Under the pieces are notes generated by a model, which saw only the letters and a list, made by a program, of their open reading frames with translations, did not search any database and was not told the origin of the DNA. The position numbers and the translations under genes were made by a program. From positions 1-37,419 of the forward strand of contig NZ_QHJF01000038.1 in the NCBI RefSeq assembly GCF_003259225.1: 37,419 nucleotides of DNA, written 5' to 3'. This DNA comes from Marinomonas arctica (lineage in GTDB: Bacteria; Pseudomonadota; Gammaproteobacteria; Pseudomonadales; Marinomonadaceae). Of this stretch, positions 1-8,194 are shown piece after piece (position 1 is the first letter of the stretch; the number at the start of each line of letters is the position of its first letter).

Positions 1-45
1 GCTCGGTTCGTAGCCGAGTACTCTATCCAGCTGAGCTACGGGTGC
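1..45 (-). tRNA. tRNA-Arg(ACG), partial at window edge
   Basis: This is the 5' half of a tRNA-Arg identical to the three complete copies that follow. The window starts inside it, just 3' of the anticodon stem, so the T arm and the CCA end lie outside. The loop reads CT-ACG-AA between CTCGG and CCGAG, giving anticodon ACG. Confidence 0.93.
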
Positions 46-106
46 GTAGCAATGTATGCTTTGACTAAATGATCTTAAGAGGATTGCTTGAAATCATTTT
101 TTATAT

Positions 107-183
107 TGGTGCACCCGAGAGGATTCGAACCTCTGACCGCTCGGTTCGTAGCCGAGTACTCTATCCAGCTGAGCTACGGGTGC
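107..183 (-). tRNA. tRNA-Arg(ACG)
   Basis: A complete 77-nt tRNA on the minus strand with encoded CCA. The acceptor GCACCCG pairs with CGGGTGC, the anticodon loop is CTACGAA (anticodon ACG, read as ICG after deamination), and the T loop is TTCGAAT. It decodes CGU/CGC/CGA. It is one of a tandem set; the 61-bp spacers on both sides (46-106 and 184-244) are identical, so this copy is part of a recent 138-bp tandem duplication. Confidence 0.97.
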
Positions 184-244
184 GTAGCAATGTATGCTTT
201 GACTAAATGATCTTAAGAGGATTGCTTGAAATCATTTTTTATAT

Positions 245-321
245 TGGTGCACCCGAGAGGATTCGAACCTCTGACCGCTCGGTTCGTAGCCGAGTACTCT
301 ATCCAGCTGAGCTACGGGTGC
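245..321 (-). tRNA. tRNA-Arg(ACG)
   Basis: A complete 77-nt tRNA with the same sequence as the copy at 107-183: anticodon ACG in a CTCGG/CCGAG stem, T loop TTCGAAT and encoded CCA. The spacer on its 5' side (322-384) is unrelated to the other two spacers beyond the first few bases, which marks the edge of the 138-bp duplication. Confidence 0.97.
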
Positions 322-384
322 ATAGCAATATTTTTTCACAACCACACTTTAAAGTGGATAGCTTTAAAATGCTTAAAAAAAGAA

Positions 385-461
385 TGGTGCACCCGAGAGG
401 ATTCGAACCTCTGACCGCTCGGTTCGTAGCCGAGTACTCTATCCAGCTGAGCTACGGGTGC
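385..461 (-). tRNA. tRNA-Arg(ACG)
   Basis: The most upstream copy of the tRNA-Arg set in transcription order, complete with CCA. It follows tRNA-Ser (520-609) by about 58 bp on the same strand, so the five tRNAs are probably one transcript. The order Ser(GCU) then several Arg(ACG) downstream of csrA is the arrangement of E. coli serV-argVYZQ. Confidence 0.97.
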
Positions 462-519
462 ATCACAATTTTTTATCTTTTACTTAGAGCGGATAGTCTC
501 TAAGAAGACGAACTTGAAA

Positions 520-609
520 TGGCGGAGAGTGAGGGATTCGAACCCTCGATGAGTTTCACCCCATACTCCCTTAGCAGGGGAGCGCCTTCGGCCACTCGGC
601 CAACTCTCC
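520..609 (-). tRNA. tRNA-Ser(GCU)
   Basis: A 90-nt class II tRNA on the minus strand. The acceptor GGAGAGT pairs with ACTCTCC followed by G and encoded CCA. The anticodon loop CTGCTAA (anticodon GCT) sits in a CTCCC/GGGAG stem, and the long variable arm typical of tRNA-Ser precedes the T arm with TTCGAAT. It decodes AGU and AGC. Confidence 0.96.
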
Positions 610-667
610 GTAACAAGTGGGGCGCATTATATACGACACATTTGTCTTGTAAAGGTTTTTTTAAAAA

Positions 668-856
668 TTAATCTTCAGAAATTTGATCGTCTTGTTCTTT
701 TTGGATGCGAAGGTAGATTTCTTCGCGGTGAACAGACACATCTTTAGGCGCATTGATACCAATACGCACCTGATTCCCTTTTACACCTAATACAGTGACA
801 GAAACTTCATCACCAACCATTAAAGTTTCACCGACACGACGAGTAAGAATAAGCAT
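668..856 (-). CDS. csrA: Carbon storage regulator CsrA
   Basis: A 62-residue global post-transcriptional regulator that binds GGA motifs in mRNA leaders as a dimer and controls translation and stability of mRNAs for carbon flux, motility and biofilm. The N terminus [16 protein letters not shown] and the region [25 protein letters not shown] are the family signature, including Arg44 of the RNA-binding surface (VHREEI). Length matches the usual 61-65 residues. A strong Shine-Dalgarno (AGGGAGAT, minus strand of 863-870) lies 6 nt before ATG and itself contains GGA, the kind of site through which CsrA represses its own translation in E. coli. It lies between lysC and tRNA-Ser, the conserved location. 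The leader holds a striking fold (887-958). Confidence 0.97.
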   Translation of the reverse strand: MLILTRRVGETLMVGDEVSVTVLGVKGNQVRIGINAPKDVSVHREEIYLRIQKEQDDQISED

Positions 857-886
857 AAGAATATCTCCCTGTAATAGCTTTCAACA

Positions 887-958
887 TTTATTGAGAAGAA
901 TTGCCCGACAAGCATTGTAGGGCAATTCCTACAAAAGTAATTGTAGCCTCTCAATAAA
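887..958 (-). ncRNA. Structured leader, three-way junction between lysC and csrA
   Basis: On the minus strand this 72-nt segment can fold into a compact three-way junction. A perfect 10-bp closing stem (TTTATTGAGA 958-949 with TCTCAATAAA 896-887) encloses a 6-bp hairpin (CTACAA/TTGTAG, 946-929) and a 9-bp hairpin (GAATTGCCC/GGGCAATTC, 928-898). Only two linker bases precede the first hairpin, none separate the two, and one follows the second. No T run follows, so it is not a standard terminator. It could be a csrA leader element, an lysC 3' processing structure or an attenuator; the function is inferred from position only. An AGGA sits at the hairpin junction. Confidence 0.5.
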
Positions 959-1000
959 AATTAAACCATCCATTAATTAAGGCTTTTGTGTATCCAAATG

Positions 1001-2242
1001 TTACGCTTCTCTCACTTCTGGTGTCGCATCACTCAACTTAAATGCAGAATGTAACGCACGGACAGCCAACTCCATGTATTTTTCATCAATGATGACCGAC
1101 ACTTTAATTTCTGAAGTAGAAATCAGCTGTATATTAATCGATTCAGCCGCTAACGCTTTGAACATAGTACTGGCGACGCCAGCATGAGAGCGCATACCAA
1201 CCCCGACAATAGACACCTTAGCGATTTTGGCATCAGATAACACCGCACTGGCACCAAGCTCTTCAGCTATTAAATTTAGCGTCGATAGTGCTTTATCATA
1301 TTCATTACGATGTACCGTAAACGTAAAATCCGTAGTGCCATCAACCGATACGTTTTGCACAATCATATCCACTTCAATATTGGCATCACTGATAGGCCCA
1401 AGAATACGTGAGGCAATACCTGGAATATCAGGCACCCTTTTCAGAGTTAATTTCGCTTCGTCTCTATTAAATGCAATTCCAGAAACCGCTGGCTGCTCCA
1501 TACCCTTAACCCCCTCAGTTGTAATCAATGTACCTTCACCTTCAACAAAACTAGACAGCACCCTTAGCGGCACTTGATATTTGCCCGCAAATTCAACAGA
1601 ACGGATTTGCAATACCTTAGAGCCCAAGCTGGCCATTTCCAACATTTCCTCAAAGGTAATTTTGTCTAAGCGTCGTGCGCTATCTACTACGCGAGGATCG
1701 GTAGTATAAACACCGTCCACATCAGTATAAATTTGACACTCATCAGCCTTCAATGCGGCGGCAAGTGCAACGCCTGTGGTGTCAGAGCCTCCACGGCCTA
1801 ACGTCGTTATATTGCCAAGTTCATCCGCGCCCTGAAAACCGGCCGCAACAATCACACGACCAGCGTCTAAATCAGCACGCATCGCCTCTGTGTCTATCTT
1901 TTGAATTCGAGCCTTGCCATGAGCGCTGTCAGTGGTAATACGGATCTGTGAACCAGTATAAGAACGAGCGTCAAGGCCGCGCTTCATCAAGGCTATCGAC
2001 AATAGAGCAATCGTTACCTGCTCTCCTGTTGATAACAGCACATCCATTTCTCTAGCACTCGGTGACGCATCAATGCGCTTTGCAAGCTCGATCAGTCTAT
2101 TGGTTTCACCACTCATAGCGGAAACAACCACAACGATGTCATCTCCTTGCTGCTTATGCTTCAACACTCGGTCCGCAACGGCCTCAATACGTTCTATTGT
2201 ACCAACCGAGGTGCCACCGTATTTTTGAACTAACAACGCCAT
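1001..2242 (-). CDS. lysC: Aspartate kinase
   Basis: Phosphorylates aspartate with ATP, the first step toward lysine, threonine, methionine and diaminopimelate. The start is taken at ATG 2242 (MALLVQKYGGTS), giving 413 residues; the frame stays open upstream to a TTG but the family begins at this methionine. The kinase signature KYGGTSVG is at residues 7-14, VVVSAMSGETN follows, and FQGADELGNITTLGRGGSDTTGVALA is the aspartate/ATP site. Two ACT domains occupy roughly residues 260-405, as in feedback-inhibited monofunctional kinases of the Pseudomonas type (around 410 residues). It lies between alaS and csrA on the same strand, a frequent arrangement in pseudomonads and relatives. The gap to alaS is 43 bp, so co-transcription with alaS is likely. 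Confidence 0.95.
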   Translation of the reverse strand: MALLVQKYGGTSVGTIERIEAVADRVLKHKQQGDDIVVVVSAMSGETNRLIELAKRIDASPSAREMDVLLSTGEQVTIALLSIALMKRGLDARSYTGSQIRITTDSAHGKARIQKIDTEAMRADLDAGRVIVAAGFQGADELGNITTLGRGGSDTTGVALAAALKADECQIYTDVDGVYTTDPRVVDSARRLDKITFEEMLEMASLGSKVLQIRSVEFAGKYQVPLRVLSSFVEGEGTLITTEGVKGMEQPAVSGIAFNRDEAKLTLKRVPDIPGIASRILGPISDANIEVDMIVQNVSVDGTTDFTFTVHRNEYDKALSTLNLIAEELGASAVLSDAKIAKVSIVGVGMRSHAGVASTMFKALAAESINIQLISTSEIKVSVIIDEKYMELAVRALHSAFKLSDATPEVREA

Positions 2243-2285
2243 ATTCTTCACTACCCAAATCAAAGCTCAAACAGAGCGAATCAAG

Positions 2286-4904
2286 TTATACTCTTTCAGC
2301 AACCCAATCAGGCACCAATGCCAGCGCGGCAGATAAGCCATCTGGATTATTACCACCCGCTTGAGCCATATCAGGACGACCGCCACCCTTACCATCCACT
2401 AAAGGCGCAATCATCTTAATCAAATCGCCCGCTTTCACATTTTTAGTCAATTCTTTCGTCACGCCAGCAATCAAACTGACTTTGCCATCGTTCACCGCTG
2501 CCAATAAAATAACGGCGGATTCAAGCTTACTTTTCAGCTCATCTAGCAAGTCACGCAACGCTTTCGGATCTTCCACCTCAACCTGAGCGACCAACAACTT
2601 ACCACCATTAATGTCCACCGCTTGAGAGGCTAAATCAGCACCCGCTAACGCCGCCATTTTGCCTTTCAGAACATCCAATTCTTTTTGCAAACTGCGCGCG
2701 TGATCGTTCAAAGCAACCACTTTGTCTAAGACACTGTCTTTGTTGCCTTTAACAAGATTGGCGATACCATCAAGAACCGCTTCTGTTTGACGAGTCGTGT
2801 CAATGGCCACTTTACCCGTCACCGCTTCAATACGACGAACCCCCGCCGCAATACCGCTTTCTGTGATGATTTTAAAGAAACCGATATCACCTGTACGACT
2901 TACGTGAGTACCACCACACAACTCGATTGAGTAATCAGACCCCATGGTCAATACACGCACTTCGCTGTCATATTTCTCGCCAAACAAGGCCATAGCGCCT
3001 TTCGCTTTTGCAGACTCAACATCCATGATGTCGGTTTCTACTGGACGATTTAAGCGAATTTGCTCGTTTACCATGTCTTCGATTTGTTCGATTTCCGTTG
3101 CACTAACCCCTTCAAAATGCGAGAAGTCAAAACGCAAACGCTCAGGGTTTACCAAAGAGCCTTTTTGTGAAACATGATCACCCAGAACACGACGTAAGGC
3201 CTCGTGCATTAAGTGAGTAGCTGAGTGATTCAGTGTGGTTGCCATACGCAAAGTACGATCTACTTCACCAGTCACTTGATCACCCACCGCCAAACGACCT
3301 TCTTTTAGCTCACCATGGTGCAAATGCGCTTTCGCTTGCTTCGTCGTGTTAGACACTTTAAACGCGCCCGTACCACGTAACCAACCTTGATCACCAACCT
3401 GACCACCGGATTCAGCATAAAAAGGCGTCGATTTCAAAATCACAGCAGCAGCTTGACCCGCTTCAATCGCCTCAACAGGAGCACCATCAACCAGAATCAT
3501 CTCCACGACACACGCACCGTCTAGGTTCTCGTACCCGGTAAACTCAGTCACAGAGTCCAGCTTAACGCCGCTTGACATGTCCATAGAGAAGTTACTGGCC
3601 GAACGCGCACGCGCACGCTGTGCGTCCATTGCCACTGCAAATCCAGCTTCGTCTATTTCTAAATCATTTTCACGCGCCACATCGTTGGTCAAATCTGCTG
3701 GAAAACCGTAAGTGTCGTAAAGCTTAAAGACCGTCTCACCCGGAATAATTTTCTGATCGCCTAACTCAGAAATCGCCTCTTCAAGAATCTTCATGCCTTG
3801 ATCAAGGGTTTTAGCGAACTGCTCCTCTTCTTTTAATAGAATAGAAGCCACTCGCTCTTTTAATTTCGTTAACTCTGGGTAAGCCTCACCCATTTCACTA
3901 TCAAGCGCGTCGACCAGCTTATGGAAGAACACGCCTTTTTGGCCTAGTTTATTACCGTGACGAATCGCGCGACGAATAATACGACGCAACACATATCCAC
4001 GACCCTCATTGGATGGAATCACACCGTCAACAATCATGAAGGAACAAGAACGAATGTGGTCAGCAATAACTCGAAGAGACTGCGCACTCAGATCTTGAGT
4101 ACCCACCACTTGTGCCGCGGCTTTAATGAGATTTTGGAACAAATCGATTTCGTAGTTACTATGAACGCCTTGCAAAATCGCCGCGATACGCTCCAAGCCC
4201 ATTCCAGTATCGACAGACGGCTTAGGCAATGGCGCCATAGTGCCATCAGCAGAACGATTAAATTGCATGAAAACCACGTTCCAGATTTCAATGAAACGGT
4301 CGCCATCTTCTTCAGGAGAACCTGGAGGCCCACCCCAAATATGCTCACCGTGATCATAAAACACTTCAGAACAAGGACCACAAGGACCGGTATCGCCCAT
4401 TGCCCAGAAATTATCAGACTGGTAACGGCCGCCTTTGTTATCACCAATACGAATAATTTTCTCTACTGGCAAACCAATATCTTTATTCCAAATATCGAAA
4501 GCTTCGTCGTCTTCAGCATAAACCGTTACCAACAGCTTTTCTGTTGGTAGCTTTAAAACGACCGTTAGAAACTCCCAAGCGTAATGAATCGCGTCTTTTT
4601 TGAAATAATCGCCAAAGCTGAAGTTACCCAACATTTCAAAAAATGTATGGTGACGTGCAGTATAACCGACGTTTTCCAAGTCATTGTGTTTACCACCTGC
4701 CCGAACACAACGCTGAGACGTCGTTGCTCGTGAGTATGGGCGAATATCTTCCCCCAAAAACACATCTTTAAACTGGACCATGCCAGCATTGGTAAACAGC
4801 AAGGTCGGATCATTTCCAGGAACCAATGAGCTGGATTCCACAATCTGATGCTGCTTACTTTCAAAGTACGATAAAAATGACTGACGTAGTTCAGAACTCT
4901 TCAT
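2286..4904 (-). CDS. alaS: Alanyl-tRNA synthetase
   Basis: Charges tRNA-Ala. At 872 residues it is full length (E. coli 876). The N terminus has class II motif 1 ([15 protein letters not shown]) and the region [22 protein letters not shown]. The editing domain carries the zinc site [11 protein letters not shown] and, further on, [15 protein letters not shown]. The C-terminal C-Ala domain contains the glycine-rich [15 protein letters not shown]. The ATG at 4904 gives the conserved [14 protein letters not shown] start although the Shine-Dalgarno is poor. It belongs to the ancient recA-recX-alaS-csrA neighbourhood; here alr and dadA have come between recX and alaS. Confidence 0.98.
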   Translation of the reverse strand: MKSSELRQSFLSYFESKQHQIVESSSLVPGNDPTLLFTNAGMVQFKDVFLGEDIRPYSRATTSQRCVRAGGKHNDLENVGYTARHHTFFEMLGNFSFGDYFKKDAIHYAWEFLTVVLKLPTEKLLVTVYAEDDEAFDIWNKDIGLPVEKIIRIGDNKGGRYQSDNFWAMGDTGPCGPCSEVFYDHGEHIWGGPPGSPEEDGDRFIEIWNVVFMQFNRSADGTMAPLPKPSVDTGMGLERIAAILQGVHSNYEIDLFQNLIKAAAQVVGTQDLSAQSLRVIADHIRSCSFMIVDGVIPSNEGRGYVLRRIIRRAIRHGNKLGQKGVFFHKLVDALDSEMGEAYPELTKLKERVASILLKEEEQFAKTLDQGMKILEEAISELGDQKIIPGETVFKLYDTYGFPADLTNDVARENDLEIDEAGFAVAMDAQRARARSASNFSMDMSSGVKLDSVTEFTGYENLDGACVVEMILVDGAPVEAIEAGQAAAVILKSTPFYAESGGQVGDQGWLRGTGAFKVSNTTKQAKAHLHHGELKEGRLAVGDQVTGEVDRTLRMATTLNHSATHLMHEALRRVLGDHVSQKGSLVNPERLRFDFSHFEGVSATEIEQIEDMVNEQIRLNRPVETDIMDVESAKAKGAMALFGEKYDSEVRVLTMGSDYSIELCGGTHVSRTGDIGFFKIITESGIAAGVRRIEAVTGKVAIDTTRQTEAVLDGIANLVKGNKDSVLDKVVALNDHARSLQKELDVLKGKMAALAGADLASQAVDINGGKLLVAQVEVEDPKALRDLLDELKSKLESAVILLAAVNDGKVSLIAGVTKELTKNVKAGDLIKMIAPLVDGKGGGRPDMAQAGGNNPDGLSAALALVPDWVAERV

Positions 4905-5070
4905 AATGGGATGAGTCTCTATCTCTATTTTCTGGACGAATTGGATTGCGTGAATGGCAGATTACTACATGCCTACTCGATGCAACGAAAAGCACAAAAT
5001 AGTACACGCAAAGGATAGGTGTTTTCAAAAGAAACCGTCGTAATTTGACGCTTATTTTGTGTATAAGTTA

Positions 5071-5109
5071 AGCAAAAGTAGGTTTTACGGAAGTAAACCT
5101 ACTTTTGCT
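5071..5109. terminator. Perfect 15-bp hairpin between alr and alaS
   Basis: The arms AGCAAAAGTAGGTTT (5071-5085) and AAACCTACTTTTGCT (5095-5109) are fully complementary around a 9-nt loop. The hairpin starts 20 bp past the alr stop codon and lies upstream of alaS, so it most likely ends the dadA-alr transcript. The T run after the stem is weak on either strand (the stem itself carries TTTT), so Rho-independent strength is uncertain. Confidence 0.65.
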
Positions 5110-5128
5110 GAATGTTTCTTGAAAGGTA

Positions 5129-6226
5129 TTACTGAGCGCTTTCACCACGCGTATAACGATAATGAGGTCGAGCCGTCATTCTAGTCACGAGCTCATACCC
5201 GATTGTACCAGCATAATCCGCGACCTCTTCAACGGGCACATCTCCTCCCCACAATACCACTTCCTGCCCCATAGCGAGTTCAGAAGCAACATTTTGCATG
5301 CGCACCGTGATCATATCCATGGAGACTCGACCAGCAAGACAGGCCGCTTCGCCATTAATTTGCAAAGGCGTACCATTCACAGCATGGCGAGGATAGCCGT
5401 CACCATAACCCACGGCGACCGTAGCCAAAATATGATCTTCTGCAGCCACATAGCCAAGACCATAGCCCACTCTATCACCCTGTTTAAGCTTACGCGTCGA
5501 AATCACCTTTGATGACAGCGTCATGGCAGGACGCAAACCAATCGATCGCCCACTGACCTCGGCAAAAGGTGAAATCCCATATAGCATGATACCGGGGCGA
5601 ATCCAGCCGCCTTCAGGAACGCTCCACTTCATAATCGCAGCCGAATTCGCTACGCTGGCTTCAATATCGCCTATCGATTGACGAGCTTGTTCAAAATACG
5701 CCAGCTGCTGCATCGTCGTTAAATCCGACAAATCATCGGCACAAGCAAAATGTGTCATTAACACCACTTCACCCACTTGGCCACCGCCTTTTAATGCCGC
5801 CACAAATGCCGGAGCCGTTTCTTTGTCCACGCCAAGACGATGCATTCCCGAATCTAACTTTAGAAAGATCTTTTCTATTTTGGCACGACTGGCTTGCAAC
5901 TCGTCAAGTTGCTGGGCATTTTCTAAAGCGGACCAAAAGCCATACTGTTCACACAATGCCCACTCGTCACCCTCAAAAACGCCTTCTAATAATAGTATTG
6001 GAGAGACAACGCCCGCTTCACGCAAAGCAATCGCCTCCTCAATGGCCGCTACCGCAAAAGCATCGACCTCTTTATCCAAATAACGCGAGACCTCAACCGC
6101 ACCATGCCCATAAGCATTGCTCTTAACCACCGCAAACGCCTTGCAAGTTGGCTGTAACTTTTTTGCATAACGGTAATTTTGCAGAATCGCCTCTAAATCT
6201 ACCGTTGCCGTGAGTGGCCTTGCCAT
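5129..6226 (-). CDS. alr: Alanine racemase (PLP-dependent)
   Basis: Interconverts L- and D-alanine. The PLP lysine is K35 in [11 protein letters not shown], near the N terminus as usual, and the second catalytic tyrosine lies in the region around [12 protein letters not shown]. Also visible are LDSGMHRLG and the C-terminal [10 protein letters not shown]. It has 365 residues (E. coli enzymes 356-359). A good Shine-Dalgarno (AAGGGG) precedes ATG. It follows dadA by 30 bp on the same strand, the dadA-dadX order, so it probably serves L-alanine catabolism (L-Ala to D-Ala to pyruvate) and may also supply D-Ala for peptidoglycan if no other alr exists. DadX is therefore an equally good name. Confidence 0.95.
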   Translation of the reverse strand: MARPLTATVDLEAILQNYRYAKKLQPTCKAFAVVKSNAYGHGAVEVSRYLDKEVDAFAVAAIEEAIALREAGVVSPILLLEGVFEGDEWALCEQYGFWSALENAQQLDELQASRAKIEKIFLKLDSGMHRLGVDKETAPAFVAALKGGGQVGEVVLMTHFACADDLSDLTTMQQLAYFEQARQSIGDIEASVANSAAIMKWSVPEGGWIRPGIMLYGISPFAEVSGRSIGLRPAMTLSSKVISTRKLKQGDRVGYGLGYVAAEDHILATVAVGYGDGYPRHAVNGTPLQINGEAACLAGRVSMDMITVRMQNVASELAMGQEVVLWGGDVPVEEVADYAGTIGYELVTRMTARPHYRYTRGESAQ

Positions 6227-6256
6227 TTTTGCCCCTTAAACTTCTATAGCGTTTTA

Positions 6257-7510
6257 TTACTGATAACGTTGTACGGAAAGATCCTGTGAATCGATCTCAG
6301 TCTTATCACCAGACATAATATCTGCAATCACAGCGGCAGAGCCGCAACTCATCGTCCAACCCAATGTCCCGTGACCTGTATTTAAGTACAATCCCTGCAC
6401 ACCGGTGCGTCCAACAACCGGCGTACCATCTGGCGTCATAGGGCGAAGTCCAGTCCAGTAATCCGCTTGCGATAATTCACAGCCTTGATTAAATAAATCG
6501 TGTACCACATGGGTAATGGTTTCAGTACGAACTTTAGGCAAATCAAGATTGTAGCCATTTAACTCCGCGGTTCCGGCCGCACGAATGCGCCCACCCAATC
6601 GAGTCACCGCCACTTTGTAAGTTTCATCCATCACAGTAGACATTGGCGCATACTGTGAATCAGTGATTGGCACCGTTAAGGAATACCCTTTCACTGGGTA
6701 AACAGGAATAGAAATATCGATCGCCTTAAGCAACTCTTTTGAATAACTGCCCATGGACACCAAGACATTATCAAACTCAAAGTCACCCTGATCCGTTTTA
6801 ACCGCGCGTATTTTACCACCTTCCACATGCAAACGATCGATAGCAACACCAAATTTAAATGTCACCCCTAATTCATCACAGTGCTTTTTCAGCTCTTGAC
6901 AAAAAACAAAACAATCGCCCGTCTCATCCCCAACTAGACGAAGTCCGCCTTTAAACTTATGGATAACGGGGGCAAGACCCGGCTCAACCTCTAAAATCTG
7001 CGCTGGGGTTAATACCTGATGAGGCACATTCAAAGCTTTTAATACCTTGATGTCTTTTTCAGACGCCTCAACTTGCTCATCCTTGCGGAATAACTGAGTC
7101 AACCCACCCTGTCCATCATCGTATTTAATGCCAATGTCTTTGCGCATAGCAATAAACTGGTCACGGCTATACTCCGCCAAAGCCACCATGCGTGACTTAT
7201 TCACGTCGTATGCTTTTTCCGTACAGTTCGCCAACATCTTACCCATCCATGCCATTTTTTTAAGCTCAGGATCCGCGCTGATCTTTAATGGTGCGTGTTT
7301 TTGCATGAGCCACTTGATCGCTTTTAAAGGAATGCCTGGTGCAGCCCATGGAGCAGAGTAGCCCGGAGAAATTTGCCCTGCATTGGCAAAACTGGTCTCT
7401 AAAGCTACCCCTTCCTGACGATCAATCACCGTTACCTCAAAGCCTTTTTTCGCCAAATAATAGGCTGACGTTAAGCCAACAACACCCGCACCCAACACGC
7501 AAACACGCAT
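6257..7510 (-). CDS. dadA: D-amino acid dehydrogenase small subunit
   Basis: FAD enzyme of the inner membrane that oxidises D-alanine to pyruvate and ammonia and passes electrons to the respiratory chain. The dinucleotide-binding motif VLGAGVVGLTSAYYLA starts at residue 5 and is followed by VIDRQEG. TSFANAGQISPGYSAPWAAPG and the C-terminal TGLRPMTPDGTPVVG and LNTGHGTLGWTMSCGS are typical DadA segments. It has 417 residues (E. coli 432). A GAGG Shine-Dalgarno lies before ATG. It is the first gene of the dadA-alr pair; its promoter must lie in the AT-rich 160-bp gap shared with the divergent recX. Lrp control is known in E. coli, but no site was established here. Confidence 0.95.
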   Translation of the reverse strand: MRVCVLGAGVVGLTSAYYLAKKGFEVTVIDRQEGVALETSFANAGQISPGYSAPWAAPGIPLKAIKWLMQKHAPLKISADPELKKMAWMGKMLANCTEKAYDVNKSRMVALAEYSRDQFIAMRKDIGIKYDDGQGGLTQLFRKDEQVEASEKDIKVLKALNVPHQVLTPAQILEVEPGLAPVIHKFKGGLRLVGDETGDCFVFCQELKKHCDELGVTFKFGVAIDRLHVEGGKIRAVKTDQGDFEFDNVLVSMGSYSKELLKAIDISIPVYPVKGYSLTVPITDSQYAPMSTVMDETYKVAVTRLGGRIRAAGTAELNGYNLDLPKVRTETITHVVHDLFNQGCELSQADYWTGLRPMTPDGTPVVGRTGVQGLYLNTGHGTLGWTMSCGSAAVIADIMSGDKTEIDSQDLSVQRYQ

Positions 7511-7707
7511 AAAAAAACCTCAAATAAAGACAAAGTCATATTGCCCATACTTACACAAGATATACAGTTTTATCATCTTATTTAATAATAATACGAAGTA
7601 TAAAAAACCATAAAAATCGGATTTTTTAGTTTTTTAGAAATGAAATGTAAAAACCTGATTCAGCTGATAAAATGACGCATCCACTAAGACACCCACAGAG
7701 ATCCAAT

Positions 7708-8163
7708 ATGAAAGAACATCAGGCATCTGTATTCGATCAAGCCTTATCACTACTCAGTCACAGAGAACACAGTAAAAAAGAGCTCTTTACAAAATTAAAA
7801 ACAAAAGGACACGAGGAAGAAGACATCATCGCGACCATTGAACGTCTTGAAAAAATGAACTATCTCAACGATGAGCGCTTTGCCGAAATCTTTGTCCGAA
7901 GCCGACTAAGCAAACCACTGGGTGCAAGCCGAATAGCTCAAGAACTGATCCAGAAAGGCATCAGTAGTGAGTTAGCAAAAGCAGCCATTGCGGATGCTAA
8001 TGCAGACTGGTTTGAATTAGCGAAGCAACTCAAAGAAAATAAGTTTGGAAAAGAAGCCAGCAAGGACTTCAAAGAAAAAGCCAAGCAATCGCGCTACCTT
8101 CAATATCGCGGGTTTAATTTTGAACAGATTAAATACGCAGTCTCTGACTCTGACGAATTCTAA
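7708..8163 (+). CDS. recX: Regulatory protein RecX
   Basis: Small modulator that binds RecA filaments and limits RecA activity. The start is placed at ATG 7708 (MKEHQASVFDQALSLL; AGAGA upstream), giving 151 residues, close to other RecX proteins; an in-frame ATG at 7672 has no ribosome site. Three-helix repeats are visible: LSHREHSKKELFTKLKTKG, YLNDERFAEIFVRSRLSKPLGASRIAQELIQKGIS, and a third repeat ending KQSRYLQYRGFNFEQIKYAV. It faces away from recA and is separated from it by the coiled-coil gene, unlike the co-directional recA-recX pair of E. coli. Since recA here is truncated, its partner must come from elsewhere in the genome if RecX works at all. Confidence 0.93.
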   Translation: MKEHQASVFDQALSLLSHREHSKKELFTKLKTKGHEEEDIIATIERLEKMNYLNDERFAEIFVRSRLSKPLGASRIAQELIQKGISSELAKAAIADANADWFELAKQLKENKFGKEASKDFKEKAKQSRYLQYRGFNFEQIKYAVSDSDEF

Positions 8164-8194
8164 GCGCGCAAATCTTTTATGTAAAAAAAGAAGC

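Noticed and set aside
1..461. Regular direct repeats with spacers, as in a CRISPR array
   Set aside because: The repeats are 77-nt tRNA-Arg genes with full cloverleaf features, and two of the spacers are identical.
207..503. Open frames across the tRNA cluster
   Set aside because: They read through tRNA genes on the opposite strand; the predicted repeats ([21 protein letters not shown]) are a familiar artefact of translating tRNAs.
7511..7707. LexA operator in the dadA-recX gap
   Set aside because: The closest sequence (near 7550-7567) lacks the CTGT half-site, so no SOS box is called.
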